Assembly (NCBI RefSeq): GCF_014698835.1
Contig: NZ_JACJTU010000017.1
Span: 1 to 64,000 of the forward strand
Origin: Nostoc paludosum FACHB-159
Lineage (GTDB): Bacteria > Cyanobacteriota > Cyanobacteriia > Cyanobacteriales > Nostocaceae
Length of the DNA: 64,000 bases
Direction of reading: 5' to 3'
Part shown: positions 1 to 9,122 of the stretch, in pieces
Numbering within the stretch: position 1 is the stretch's first letter
Layout of the letters: each line of letters starts with the position of its first letter
Position numbers and translations under genes: made by a program
Notes under the pieces: model-generated
Seen by the model: only the letters and a program-made list of their open reading frames with translations
Told to the model about the DNA's origin: nothing
The model's database searches: none

Positions 1-41
1 CCATCCCCTCATCCCCCACTCCCCACTCCCCACCCTCAGTC
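1..41. repeat. Short tandem repeat run (CCCCACT type)
   Basis: Repeats of a 7-bp unit of the type CCCCACT directly precede the first gene. Runs of this class occur throughout the window and are typical of Nostocales intergenic DNA. No function can be assigned; the promoter of the following kinase gene must lie outside the window or within this run. Confidence 0.6.
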
Positions 42-1733
42 ATGAGCCTTTGTATCAATCCCGTTTGTCCTAAACCAAATCACCCAAATAATCATCAAAA
101 CCGTTTTTGTCAAAGTTGTGGTTCTCATCTGGAATTGCTAGGGCGTTATCGGGTGAATTCTCTGTTGAGTGACAAAACAGGTTTTAGTAAAGTTTATGAG
201 GCATACGAACAAAATACCCCCAAAATCCTCAAGATACTCAAAGAAGATTTATCAAGCAACCCCGAAGCAGTAGAACTATTTCAGCATGAGTTCACTGTCC
301 TTTTGAAACTAAACCATCCCGGTATTCCCAAGAAAGATAGTTATTTCCAATATCAAACTCGAAATGGTTTAGTTTTGCATTGCATCGCAATGGAAAAAAT
401 CGACGGTTACAACTTAGAAGAGTGGTTTCAACAGCACAATCAACCTATTTCCCAAGAACAAGCGATCGCCTGGTTAAAACTGTTAACAGAAATTTTAGAT
501 TTAGTCCATAACAAACAATACTTGCATAGAGATATTAAGCCATCCAACATCATGATTAAACCCGATGGCCAATTAGTAATCATTGATTTTGGCACTGCCA
601 ATGAAATCGTCAAAAACTACCCAGACGAAAGCCCTAAAATGACAGCACTGATGTCGTCTGGTTACAGTGCTCCAGAGCAAATGAATGGTGAAGCAGTGCC
701 ACAATCAGATTTCTTTGCCCTGGGACGCACCTTTGTGTTTTTGCTGACAGGAAAACATCCCTTAGATATGTATGATGTCCAGCACAATTTGTTGCACTGG
801 AAAAATCATGCGATCGATATCTCACCCTTACTATTAAATTTAATTGATTGGCTGATAGCACTAGATATAGAAAAACGTCCCAACAATGCCCAGGAAATTT
901 TACAGCGGTTAGAAGAAATTGAAAATAAACTAATAAAAAATAATACTTCAAATCCCGATATCAATAACTTTGAAACCGAGCGATCGCTCCCAATAAATCC
1001 AAACTTTTCCAATGCAAATAACCATCTGGAAAAATTACCGCTACTGCGGATTTTCGCAACACTGCTAGTAGTTTTAGGATTACTTAGTATACTAATAATA
1101 GCAACGCAGACATCAAAAAGTTCTTTAATACCAAATTATGGGCAATTTCCCGAAAAAAAAGGTAATATTGATTATTTTCCCTATCAAGAAGGTAGAGATA
1201 GTCAAGGAAGAATCGCCAAATTTAACATCGCTGTTTTATCACTACAATACAAGTGGGTTGTAGGTAGCAATTTTCAAATTCAAAATAACGATCAAATTAT
1301 TAGCCTTAACCTTTTAAAGTTGAACTTAGAAACAGAAGGTATACAGAATATAATGGAAGAACCCAGTGAAATTATTTCTGTAGGTACAGCTTCTTGCAAA
1401 GGCAATATAGAATTTCAACAACGTGTAGCTTTAGAACGTTCCTTCCAAATACAACTTTTAGTAAAAAAATTATTTATCAATCAACCCAGCATCAAACGCT
1501 ATCGCTTATTAAACTTGGGTCAATTTAAACGGGCTGATTGTCAAGCACACCAGGATTTAACTACATATCAAAGAAGTATTATAATTATTGGCGTTAAAAA
1601 AGAATCAACAAGCGTAATTCTAGATGAAGCTTTACGAAATAGGTTAGAAAAAAAGCCTTTTGCTGATTTTAAATTAGAAGATTATTCTTTGGGATCGGCT
1701 GAGAAATTTAAGACCATACCAGGTAATTTATAA
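42..1733 (+). CDS. Membrane-anchored Ser/Thr protein kinase with N-terminal zinc ribbon
   Basis: Hanks-type protein kinase of 563 residues. A Cys4 zinc-ribbon-like segment is at the N-terminus (C4, C9, C23, C26). The kinase domain follows (about 35-290) with HRDIKPSN (162-169), DFG (182-184) and the APEQ activation-segment motif near 210. The glycine-rich loop is degenerate (SDKTGFSKVYEA). One transmembrane helix lies at about 333-355, so the kinase should sit in the cytoplasm with a C-terminal sensor or effector region of about 200 residues on the other side; I do not recognise that region. This zinc ribbon-kinase-TM architecture is common in filamentous cyanobacteria. Substrates are unknown. 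The gene converges on the ABC exporter genes downstream. Confidence 0.9.
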   Translation: MSLCINPVCPKPNHPNNHQNRFCQSCGSHLELLGRYRVNSLLSDKTGFSKVYEAYEQNTPKILKILKEDLSSNPEAVELFQHEFTVLLKLNHPGIPKKDSYFQYQTRNGLVLHCIAMEKIDGYNLEEWFQQHNQPISQEQAIAWLKLLTEILDLVHNKQYLHRDIKPSNIMIKPDGQLVIIDFGTANEIVKNYPDESPKMTALMSSGYSAPEQMNGEAVPQSDFFALGRTFVFLLTGKHPLDMYDVQHNLLHWKNHAIDISPLLLNLIDWLIALDIEKRPNNAQEILQRLEEIENKLIKNNTSNPDINNFETERSLPINPNFSNANNHLEKLPLLRIFATLLVVLGLLSILIIATQTSKSSLIPNYGQFPEKKGNIDYFPYQEGRDSQGRIAKFNIAVLSLQYKWVVGSNFQIQNNDQIISLNLLKLNLETEGIQNIMEEPSEIISVGTASCKGNIEFQQRVALERSFQIQLLVKKLFINQPSIKRYRLLNLGQFKRADCQAHQDLTTYQRSIIIIGVKKESTSVILDEALRNRLEKKPFADFKLEDYSLGSAEKFKTIPGNL

Positions 1734-1847
1734 TGATTATTTCTGGCGGATAGATAAACCTAAAACACCACACTAAATTTAGAATTTGGTGAGATTTTTA
1801 GGTAGCGATCGCAATTTCCTATCTCTTGATTCTGAATTTTACTGTAC

Positions 1848-2636
1848 TTAAGCTCCCATGCCAGAATAGCGCTTCAAACCCGCACGCCAAAGCAAGCGAT
1901 TCGCACCCAAAAATATTAATATCCAGCCCATCATTGAGAAAAATCCTCGCCATATATCCGCAGGTAGCCCCACCAAAATACTTGCAGGAAAATCAACTAA
2001 ATAGGGAAAAGGTGTAAACATCACTATTTTCCGTACAGGTTCTGGAAAAACTTCTAAAGGTGCTATCAAACCAGATAAAAATAGATAAAACAACAACCAA
2101 AAATTTTCTAAAGCGCTAGCCCGTTCTGTCCAAAAAGCCAGCATTGCAAACGTATACTGAATTATAAACCGCAAAGTAAAAGCCAGCGCCACCGCCAATA
2201 TAAACAACAGAATTTGGCTTAAACTTGGTAACCAAAAAGCTTGAGGATAAAGAATAAAAAATAATCCTATTAATAAAAAAGCGAAGCTCAAACGGGCAAA
2301 TCTTTCAGAAATATGCCCTGCAAGATGATGCCATACTGGATCGATTGGTTGTAGTAATCTCGGCGAAAGCTTGCCTTCTACTACCTCTCTTTCAAAGTCC
2401 CAAATTACCCAAGCCACGGTAAATTGCCTGACAATAAAAACGGTAATGAAGTAACGGGCAAAATCTACAGGTGATAGTCCAAACCGCCCACCTTGGGCTG
2501 CTTGTATCCAAATACCCATGAGGATAATTGGCAAAGTTCCAGCCAAAACCCATAAAATAAGTTCTGCTCGATATTCAACCATATAGGCATAGTATACAGA
2601 GAGAAAAGTTAAGGCTTTTCTGATTATCCGCTTCAT
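1848..2636 (-). CDS. ABC-2 type transporter permease
   Basis: Integral membrane protein of 262 residues with about six hydrophobic segments. It resembles the ABC-2/DUF990 family of exporter permeases, including the conserved region around the E-R-E-V-V-E-G-K-L-S-P loop (residues 83-93 area). It lies 76 bp downstream of an ABC ATPase gene on the same strand and is presumably its partner in one exporter. In related cyanobacterial loci this ATPase often works with two permeases of this family; only one is seen here, so a second may be encoded elsewhere or the single type may homodimerise. The substrate is unknown. Confidence 0.85.
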   Translation of the reverse strand: MKRIIRKALTFLSVYYAYMVEYRAELILWVLAGTLPIILMGIWIQAAQGGRFGLSPVDFARYFITVFIVRQFTVAWVIWDFEREVVEGKLSPRLLQPIDPVWHHLAGHISERFARLSFAFLLIGLFFILYPQAFWLPSLSQILLFILAVALAFTLRFIIQYTFAMLAFWTERASALENFWLLFYLFLSGLIAPLEVFPEPVRKIVMFTPFPYLVDFPASILVGLPADIWRGFFSMMGWILIFLGANRLLWRAGLKRYSGMGA

Positions 2637-2689
2637 CTATTTACTTCCCACAACAAAAATTATTTAACACCCAGAATTTAGACTTTTTG

Positions 2690-2718
2690 TACAGACGCGA
2701 TTAATCGCGTCTCTACTC
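2690..2718. repeat. Palindromic AGACGCGATTAATCGCGTCT element
   Basis: A near-perfect palindrome (AGACGCGATTAATCGCGTCT) lies between the permease and ATPase genes and touches the 3' end of the ATPase gene. Relatives occur near 23.9, 28.3, 39.6, 53.8 and 59.4 kb. It could form a hairpin in the intercistronic RNA. Confidence 0.6.
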
Positions 2719-3696
2719 CACCACCCCCGCCTGAAAAACTTGCCCAATCACCTGTTCTATAGGCGGTTCGGTAACTGTTAAATCAATTACTTCTAAATCT
2801 GCCAAAATTTTAGATACAGTGCGGGTGAGTTCCTCTCGTGGCACCAGAAAACGCGCTGTTCGCCCTTCTAGGTGTTGCACATCACCATAGGTCATGAGTT
2901 TTTGTATTGTTATAGGTTGGGCTAACTCGATATCGACTTCGCGGTAAGGAGCAAAACGTTCTAACAGCCCATCTAAGCTACCGTCATACATTAAGCTTCC
3001 TTCATGAATCAACAGCACCCGTTGACACAAAGCTGTAATGTCAGCCATGTAATGACTTGTTAACAGCACTGTAGCTTGATAAATTTGATTGTACTCGCGC
3101 AAGAAATCGCGCACCGCAGCTTGAGCATTGACATCTAGTCCCAAGGTTGGTTCATCTAGAAACAACACGTGGGGACGGTGCAAAAGTGCTGCTAATAGTT
3201 CCGCCTTCATTCGCTCACCCAAAGACAACTTTCGCACTGGTTGGGTAAGTTTACCTTCCAGGGAAAGCATCTCTGTTAATTCTCCTACCCGCCGCTGGAA
3301 CTCTTTATCAGAGATGTTGTATACAGCAGCATTAATTTTCAAAGAATCTAGCGCTGGTAAATCCCAAATTAGCTGTTGCTTTTGCCCCATCACCAAAGTA
3401 ATTTTTTGCAAAAATGCTTCTTGGCGACGAAAGGGGACTTGTCCGGCTACTGTGACTGTACCACTCGAAGGATGAATCAGCCCCGTGAGCATTTTGAGTG
3501 TGGTGGTTTTACCAGCACCATTTGGCCCTAAAAACCCCACTACTTCACCAGGAGCAATTTCAAAGGAAACATCCTGAACTGCTTTAATTGTACGGTAGGT
3601 GCGGTGAAAAAAGTGGGCGATCGTGCCTTTAATACCCGGATTTTTTACCGCCACAGGATAAGATTTGCTTAGCTTTTCGGCAATGATAACTGACAT
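2713..3696 (-). CDS. ABC transporter ATP-binding protein (ABC-2 exporter)
   Basis: Nucleotide-binding subunit of 327 residues. Walker A GPNGAGKT is at 57-64, the signature LSLGE at 157-161 and Walker B VLFLDE at 177-182, followed by the D-loop and the switch His in TSHYM. An N-terminal extension of about 35 residues precedes the core ABC fold, and the C-terminal 80 residues form a regulatory tail typical of the CcmA/DrrA-like class. It would energise the permease encoded directly downstream. No substrate can be inferred from the neighbours. Confidence 0.9.
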   Translation of the reverse strand: MSVIIAEKLSKSYPVAVKNPGIKGTIAHFFHRTYRTIKAVQDVSFEIAPGEVVGFLGPNGAGKTTTLKMLTGLIHPSSGTVTVAGQVPFRRQEAFLQKITLVMGQKQQLIWDLPALDSLKINAAVYNISDKEFQRRVGELTEMLSLEGKLTQPVRKLSLGERMKAELLAALLHRPHVLFLDEPTLGLDVNAQAAVRDFLREYNQIYQATVLLTSHYMADITALCQRVLLIHEGSLMYDGSLDGLLERFAPYREVDIELAQPITIQKLMTYGDVQHLEGRTARFLVPREELTRTVSKILADLEVIDLTVTEPPIEQVIGQVFQAGVVE

Positions 3697-3924
3697 ATTT
3701 CTATCTTAGAACTACAGAAAAAAATTCAAAATTCAAAATAAAAAAAGACTTTTATAGTTGACCTCTTAGCTATTTTTTCGTTGGCATTTCAATGCAGATG
3801 AAGCTCAAACATAGATGAACACAGATAATTTATCTGTGTTTGTCTGTAGTTCCAAATAATCAAATGCAGATTTAGTAATCATAAGTTCCCTTATTGGGAA
3901 TTATTCAATCCAAAAGCATCAACT

Positions 3925-5571
3925 TTACCGTAAACGTCCCGATCGCAGTGTACTAATAATTAGCCACAAACCCAATAAACTAGCGGCTGCAAACAAAGCG
4001 CTGCTTAAAAAAGATAGCTGGGCTGTCTGCGCTCTGGTAGTAATAATTGCTGCTCCCATAATTAGGGAACCCACTAAAATGCTAAAAGATAATCGGTTAG
4101 CAGCGTCGTCCATAGTTCGCCGCACGCCATCTAAGCCTCGCAGTGATAAATTCCACTGTAGGGTTTCGGAGGTAACTCGGTCTAATAACAGTTCAATTTG
4201 TCGGGGAGATTGCAAAGACAGACTTTTCAAATCTAAGGCTGTTCTTAAGAGCGATCGCACTGGATTATCCCCTAATAACTGCCGACGAAACAAGTCTGTA
4301 ATTAATGGCTTGACTTCATCAAAAAAATTAAGCTCTGGGTTGAATGTCCGGGCTACACCCTCTAAATTGGCCAGGGTTTTGGCATACAATCCCATATTGC
4401 TAGGTAATCTAATTTTATTGTTGCGGGCAACTTGTAAAACCTCATAAATTATCTGACTGAAGTTTATTTGCGTTAGGCTGACGTTGTGATATTTTCGCAG
4501 CATCCGGTCATAATCATTTTCTAACCGCGATAAAATTACTGGCTGACCAGAATCTGAGAGCTGCAAAGTTAACTGAGCGCACCTTTGAGCATCTAAATCT
4601 ACGATCGCCAACAACATTTCTGTTAATATCTGCTGTGTGCGAGGATCTAGCCGTCCCACCATCCCGCAGTCTAAAAGCGCAACCCGACCATCTTTGAGAT
4701 AAAACAAGTTACCTGGATGGGGATCTGCATGAAAAAATCCATCTATATATAGTTGCTGAAAAAATACCCGAAATAATAAAGTAGTTATTTCTTTACGCTC
4801 TACAGCAGGGTCTTTGCCATTGTTGCTACTGTTCAAATCTGCCGACAGGAACGGCACCCCGTCTAACCATTCCATCACCAGCAATTTTTCTGTGGTCAAA
4901 TCCCAATAAATTTCCGCAACCACTATTTGTTTGGGATCGTACCAGCGACTATTAGATAAGTTACGTCGCAGTTGGTCAGTAAAACCTGCTTCTCGTGTAA
5001 AATCTAACTCAGCTTCCAAGGCTTTGGTAAATTCTTCCGCAATGGATTTGATTTCGTAGGTTTGCCCAAAATCAGTACGCGCTACTAAATCGGCAATACC
5101 TTGAATTAAAGCAATATCTTGGGCAATAGTAAGATCGATCCCCGGACGCTGCACTTTGAGAGCGACTTCTCGACCGTCTACTAATGTAGCCCTGTGCGTC
5201 TGGGCAATCGATCCCGCTGCTACTGGAACAGGATTGATTGTACTGAAAGTTTCTGCCAGTGGACGTTTTAGCTCTTTACGAATGAGTATTTCCACCTCCG
5301 ACCAAGGAACTGGCGGTACCTCATCTTGGAGGGTTGACAATTCTTCTATATAAGATGCGCCAAGTAAATCTGGACGGGTGGAAAGAAGCTGACCGAGTTT
5401 GACATAAACTGGCCCTAAATCAACCAGAATATTTTTCAAAACCGCAGGTGTAGGTAGCTGGGGTTCATCAGCTTTACCACCAGTCAGTAACCTTCGCATA
5501 TAGTCCCAGCCATTGCGAAGGAAAACTTCAATAATTTCTCGTTGACGGGGAACAGTTTGAGTTAGAAACAT
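3925..5571 (-). CDS. AarF/ABC1/UbiB family kinase-like protein
   Basis: Atypical protein-kinase-like ATPase of the ABC1/ADCK/UbiB family, 548 residues. Family hallmarks are visible: the KxGQ motif (KLGQ, 58-61), the Ala-rich loop AAGSIAQTH (118-126) that replaces the glycine loop, the ATP-lysine in VALKVQRP (139), the HADPHPGNLF catalytic loop and the DCG that replaces DFG. Two hydrophobic helices at about 495-545 suggest a membrane anchor. Family members support quinone and isoprenoid-lipid metabolism; in cyanobacteria, plastoquinone or tocopherol homeostasis is the usual proposal. The gene stands alone, with a tandem-repeat run directly upstream. The substrate cannot be told from the sequence. 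Confidence 0.9.
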   Translation of the reverse strand: MFLTQTVPRQREIIEVFLRNGWDYMRRLLTGGKADEPQLPTPAVLKNILVDLGPVYVKLGQLLSTRPDLLGASYIEELSTLQDEVPPVPWSEVEILIRKELKRPLAETFSTINPVPVAAGSIAQTHRATLVDGREVALKVQRPGIDLTIAQDIALIQGIADLVARTDFGQTYEIKSIAEEFTKALEAELDFTREAGFTDQLRRNLSNSRWYDPKQIVVAEIYWDLTTEKLLVMEWLDGVPFLSADLNSSNNGKDPAVERKEITTLLFRVFFQQLYIDGFFHADPHPGNLFYLKDGRVALLDCGMVGRLDPRTQQILTEMLLAIVDLDAQRCAQLTLQLSDSGQPVILSRLENDYDRMLRKYHNVSLTQINFSQIIYEVLQVARNNKIRLPSNMGLYAKTLANLEGVARTFNPELNFFDEVKPLITDLFRRQLLGDNPVRSLLRTALDLKSLSLQSPRQIELLLDRVTSETLQWNLSLRGLDGVRRTMDDAANRLSFSILVGSLIMGAAIITTRAQTAQLSFLSSALFAAASLLGLWLIISTLRSGRLR

Positions 5572-5575
5572 TTTG

Positions 5576-5740
5576 GGATGTGGGGATTAAGGAGTGGGGA
5601 GGTGGGGAGATGGGGGGGATGGGGAAGTGTGGGGGGATGGGGAAGTGTAGGGGGATGGGGAAGTGTGGGGAGAAAGAGAATTTATGCCCTCGTCTCTTCC
5701 CACACCTCCCACACTCCTGTTTGCCCAATTCCCAATTCCC
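5576..5740. repeat. Short tandem repeat run (GGGGAAGTGTGG / CCCACACTCC types)
   Basis: About 160 bp of degenerate G-rich repeats on the plus strand, then a C-rich inverse run. Open frames across it (about 60-100 codons, Gly/Trp- or Pro/His-rich) are compositional artefacts. The stretch separates the aarF-like gene from the mannose-1-phosphate guanylyltransferase gene. Confidence 0.7.
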
Positions 5741-5805
5741 CTTTTTCAACATTCAAGTTATAATGAGAAAATAGACTTTTTAGCTTCTGCCAAGGGTTTT
5801 AACTT

Positions 5806-6882
5806 TTACAGCAGGTCGGTGAATCGGGAATCGCTCTGGAGAATTTTCAGGATCTGCTTAATTTCCTGGGTACGTTCTTTTTTAACAACAAGGGTGACGT
5901 TGCGATCGCGCACAATCACCACATCGTCTAAACCAATAGTAACAACTACATCCTCTGGATTTGAAGCATAAATAATTGCCCCCTCGGTATCTAGTCCTAT
6001 ATGGGTAGCAAGCTCTACATTGGGAGTCTCTTCTTTTTTCAGTAAGCGTTCGATCGCATTCCAATCTCCTAAATCATCCCAACCAAAGTCAACTGGTAAA
6101 ACGTATGCTAGACTTGTCTTTTCCATGAGTGCATAGTCTATACTCTTCTTAGGTAACTGGGGATAGACATTAGACCCATATTGTTGTAATGGTTCAATGA
6201 TTTCTGGAGCATGGGTGTGTAGTTCCTTGAGAACAACTCCTGCCCGGAAGACGAACATGCCACTATTCCAGCTAAAACGTCCCGTAGATAAAAAAGTTTC
6301 TGCTATTTCACGGTTGGGCTTTTCAGTAAAGCGGTTGACGTGATAAGCTGGCAACTCATTAAAGCTACCTATTTTTTCACCTTGTTCAATGTAACCGTAA
6401 CCGGTTGATGGAAAAGTAGGCTTGATCCCCAGTGTGACGATGGCTTCTGTGGTCGTCGCCAGTTGCGTAGCTGCACTTAGTGTGTCTGCAAACGCCTGTT
6501 GGTCGGCAATCCAGTGGTCAGCAGGGAAAAAGCCAATCACAGCGTCTTCACCATAACGTTGTTTGATTTCTAAACTTGTCCAAGCAACGGCGGCGGCGGT
6601 GTCTCTTCCTTCTGACTCAATTAGTAAGTTAAGAGATGGTAGATTGGGTAATTGTTGTCTAACCCCTTCGGCTATCTGACTAGAAGTGATTACCCACAAG
6701 GAATCCCACCCGCCAGCGAGTTTTAACAACCGATCGGCGGTTGCTTGTAATAAGCTTCTAGAGCTACCATCAAGACTTAAAAATTGTTTGGGTCGGTCTC
6801 GCCGGCTTAAAGGCCAAAAACGTTCACCTTTACCACCAGCAAGGATTACAGGGAACAATAAAGTATTCATGTTGTCATACAC
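5806..6882 (-). CDS. manC: Mannose-1-phosphate guanylyltransferase
   Basis: Makes GDP-mannose from mannose-1-phosphate and GTP, supplying mannose and fucose for polysaccharides and glycans. The nucleotidyltransferase signature LAGGKGERFWPLSR (14-27) and the PKQF motif that follows are intact; the later F-x-EKP and W-N-SGMF motifs are also present. At 358 residues it is the single-domain form without the C-terminal phosphomannose isomerase/cupin domain. An alternative start four codons later (6870) is equally plausible because neither has an obvious Shine-Dalgarno site. It is divergent from the LCP-family gene; both act in cell-envelope glycan assembly. Confidence 0.9.
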   Translation of the reverse strand: MYDNMNTLLFPVILAGGKGERFWPLSRRDRPKQFLSLDGSSRSLLQATADRLLKLAGGWDSLWVITSSQIAEGVRQQLPNLPSLNLLIESEGRDTAAAVAWTSLEIKQRYGEDAVIGFFPADHWIADQQAFADTLSAATQLATTTEAIVTLGIKPTFPSTGYGYIEQGEKIGSFNELPAYHVNRFTEKPNREIAETFLSTGRFSWNSGMFVFRAGVVLKELHTHAPEIIEPLQQYGSNVYPQLPKKSIDYALMEKTSLAYVLPVDFGWDDLGDWNAIERLLKKEETPNVELATHIGLDTEGAIIYASNPEDVVVTIGLDDVVIVRDRNVTLVVKKERTQEIKQILKILQSDSRFTDLL

Positions 6883-6985
6883 GTCTACTGAAGAACATTA
6901 CAAGTTTACAGTGAGGTTTTCTACTGGCAATATTTGTAGCTTGCATTAACATACTTTTAGGGAGTGGTTCAGTGGGGAGATAATC

Positions 6986-8500
6986 GTGATAAAACAAGTC
7001 GAATGGTCGGAAAATCAGGTCACATCAGGGCAAGTAGTATTTGAAGATGAAGTGCGGGAGCCGGAACTTGAAGATCCGGAAAATCAAGCAACACTTCCAT
7101 CAGTAGCAGACCCCCAACAAGAGGTCGAATTCAAAGCGCCAGCAAATACTAATCGTAGCGTTGTTGAATCGGTGGGTGCAATTCCCAATCAGCTTTATGA
7201 GAGATTGGGCTTGACCATGCCTCGATGGCTGTTATGGTTCATGACGATTGTTATCGGCATCATTTTATCTGGGCTGCTGGTGTCAACGTTAGCGTTATGG
7301 ACTCCTTTATGGAGCAATTTAGACCGAACAGATGATGATTTAGGAACTGGTACTAAGGACGAGCAAAAAATCCCGCTACCGGGCGAACTATGGAGCAAAA
7401 TTTCTCAGTACAAGCTTTCACGACCCATGAACATCCTAATTATGGGGATTGAACCAGTCAACGGTACCGTTGATGGTTCGCCAGAAAGCTTTGCTGGTAA
7501 AAGCGACTCTATGCTGCTAGTACGGCTCAACCCTAATGAAAAATCTGTACGGGTGCTTTCCATCCCCAGAGATACGATGATTGCGATCCCAGAAAAGGGA
7601 GAAAAGGGTTTAACTAAGGTATCTGATGCCAATGCCCAAGGCGGCCCAGTTTTGGCTGCACGGGTAGTTAGCCGTACTTTAAACAATGCCCCAATCGATC
7701 GCTATATTCGCATCTCTACCAGCGGTTTACGCCAGTTAGTCGATCAATTAGGTGGAGTTGAAGTCTTTGTTCCCCAATCAATGGAATATAAGGACTCCAG
7801 CAGTCATCTGTCGATTAATTTGGTTAGTGGCTGGCAAACCCTCAACGGCGAACAAGCAGAACAGTTTGCCCGGTTCCGCGAACCCGGTTTGGGAGATTTG
7901 CCAAGGGTGCAGCGCCAGCAAGCACTCATCGCAGCACTGCTGCAACGCCTCAATAGCCCCACCCTCTTACCCAGGTTGCCTCAATTAACTCGCCTCATGC
8001 GAAAATACTTTGACACCAACCTGAAAATGGAAGAAATGATGGCGTTGGTGAATTTCGGTCTGAACTTAGATCGAGATAACTTCCAAATGACCGTTTTGCC
8101 TGGTACCTTTAGCCGCTTCAGCAAAGACCCTGATAGCTATTGGCTGAACATGACCGGACAACAAAGCCTGCTGAATGATTATGTTGGGGTAAATGTACCT
8201 GGTCTTAAGCCAGATATGCGCCGGGTTCCTAACCTCAAAATTGCTATTCAAAATGCTTCCAATCAACCTCAATTAACTGAAAAAGTTATTGCTTATCTTA
8301 AACAGAAAGGCTTTACTAATATTTACAAAGTTCCTGATTGGCCAGATACCCAACGTCAAACTCAGATTGTTGTCCAAAAAGGTAACCGACAAGTTGGGGC
8401 TGATTTGCAACAAATCTTAGGTTTGGGTCAAATCGAGGTGGCGGCCATTGGTGATTTAGAATCTGACCTGACAATTCGCATTGGGAAAGATTGGAAATAA
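6986..8500 (+). CDS. LytR-CpsA-Psr (LCP) family glycopolymer ligase
   Basis: LCP proteins transfer lipid-linked glycopolymers to the cell wall. The 504-residue protein has a cytoplasmic N-terminus of about 80 residues, one transmembrane helix (81-105), an LCP domain with the hallmark stretch SDSMLLVRLNP...SIPRDT and downstream conserved Arg residues (FARFRE), and a C-terminal LytR_C-type domain (about 410-500). The start codon is GTG, preceded by GGGGAGA six bases upstream, which supports it. The neighbouring manC gene suggests a shared role in envelope polysaccharide. The polymer substrate in cyanobacteria is not established. Confidence 0.9.
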   Translation: MIKQVEWSENQVTSGQVVFEDEVREPELEDPENQATLPSVADPQQEVEFKAPANTNRSVVESVGAIPNQLYERLGLTMPRWLLWFMTIVIGIILSGLLVSTLALWTPLWSNLDRTDDDLGTGTKDEQKIPLPGELWSKISQYKLSRPMNILIMGIEPVNGTVDGSPESFAGKSDSMLLVRLNPNEKSVRVLSIPRDTMIAIPEKGEKGLTKVSDANAQGGPVLAARVVSRTLNNAPIDRYIRISTSGLRQLVDQLGGVEVFVPQSMEYKDSSSHLSINLVSGWQTLNGEQAEQFARFREPGLGDLPRVQRQQALIAALLQRLNSPTLLPRLPQLTRLMRKYFDTNLKMEEMMALVNFGLNLDRDNFQMTVLPGTFSRFSKDPDSYWLNMTGQQSLLNDYVGVNVPGLKPDMRRVPNLKIAIQNASNQPQLTEKVIAYLKQKGFTNIYKVPDWPDTQRQTQIVVQKGNRQVGADLQQILGLGQIEVAAIGDLESDLTIRIGKDWK

Positions 8501-8537
8501 TCATTGGGCATTGGTCATTGAACAAATGATAAACCGC

Positions 8538-8576
8538 AAGTGATGAGCGTCGGCTTCCGGCGCTCATCACTTTGTA
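8538..8576 (+). terminator. Hairpin after the LCP gene
   Basis: A 12-bp perfect stem (AAGTGATGAGCG at 8538-8549 with its complement at 8561-8572) lies 37 bp after the stop codon. It is followed by TTTG rather than a long T-run, so it is only a moderate terminator candidate. Confidence 0.5.
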
Positions 8577-8606
8577 AGATATAACTAATGACTAATAATT
8601 AAAGTT

Positions 8607-9113
8607 ATGAAAAAGATTTTATTCCGCTTTTTGGGTTTGATTGTGATTTTGATACTAGCAGTTATGTGGATAGTACTTAATCCAAAACCTGCTTTTGCTC
8701 AACTAAACACAATCAACTACAACAATATAAATTTAGAAAATCGTGACTTTTCCCATACTGATTTGGCAGGCGTAACTTTTGTTGCAGCAGAAATGCGAGG
8801 GACAAATTTTCAAGGCGCGAATTTAACCAACGCAATTCTGACTAAGGGAGTTTTATTAAACGCAAACCTAGAAGGCGCGAACCTGACTGGTGCTTTGGTA
8901 GATCGCGCAACTATGGATGGTGCTAATCTGAAAAATGCCATATTTACAGAAGCAACTTTAACCCGCAGTCGTTTTTATGATGCTGAAGTCACTGGCGCTG
9001 ATTTTAGCGATGCTTTAATTGACCGCTATCAAGTGTCGCTATTGTGTGAAAGAGCCGATGGCGTAAATCCAGTTACAGGTGTGTCAACGCGGGATAGTTT
9101 AGGTTGTAAGTAG
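8607..9113 (+). CDS. Secreted pentapeptide-repeat protein
   Basis: Protein of 168 residues with an N-terminal signal peptide or anchor (hydrophobic 5-25, likely cleavage after AFA-Q near 31). About 14 pentapeptide units of the A(D/N)LXX type follow (about 42-130), predicted to form a right-handed quadrilateral beta-helix. Two cysteines near the C-terminus (CERADG...LGCK) could form a disulfide, consistent with export to the lumen or periplasm. Such lumenal pentapeptide proteins are frequent in cyanobacteria and mostly lack an assigned function. Confidence 0.85.
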   Translation: MKKILFRFLGLIVILILAVMWIVLNPKPAFAQLNTINYNNINLENRDFSHTDLAGVTFVAAEMRGTNFQGANLTNAILTKGVLLNANLEGANLTGALVDRATMDGANLKNAIFTEATLTRSRFYDAEVTGADFSDALIDRYQVSLLCERADGVNPVTGVSTRDSLGCK

Positions 9114-9122
9114 ATAATTTGA

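Noticed and set aside
5578-5774. Gly/Trp-rich small proteins
   Set aside because: They are translations of a G-rich tandem repeat and are mirrored by Pro/His-rich frames on the other strand.
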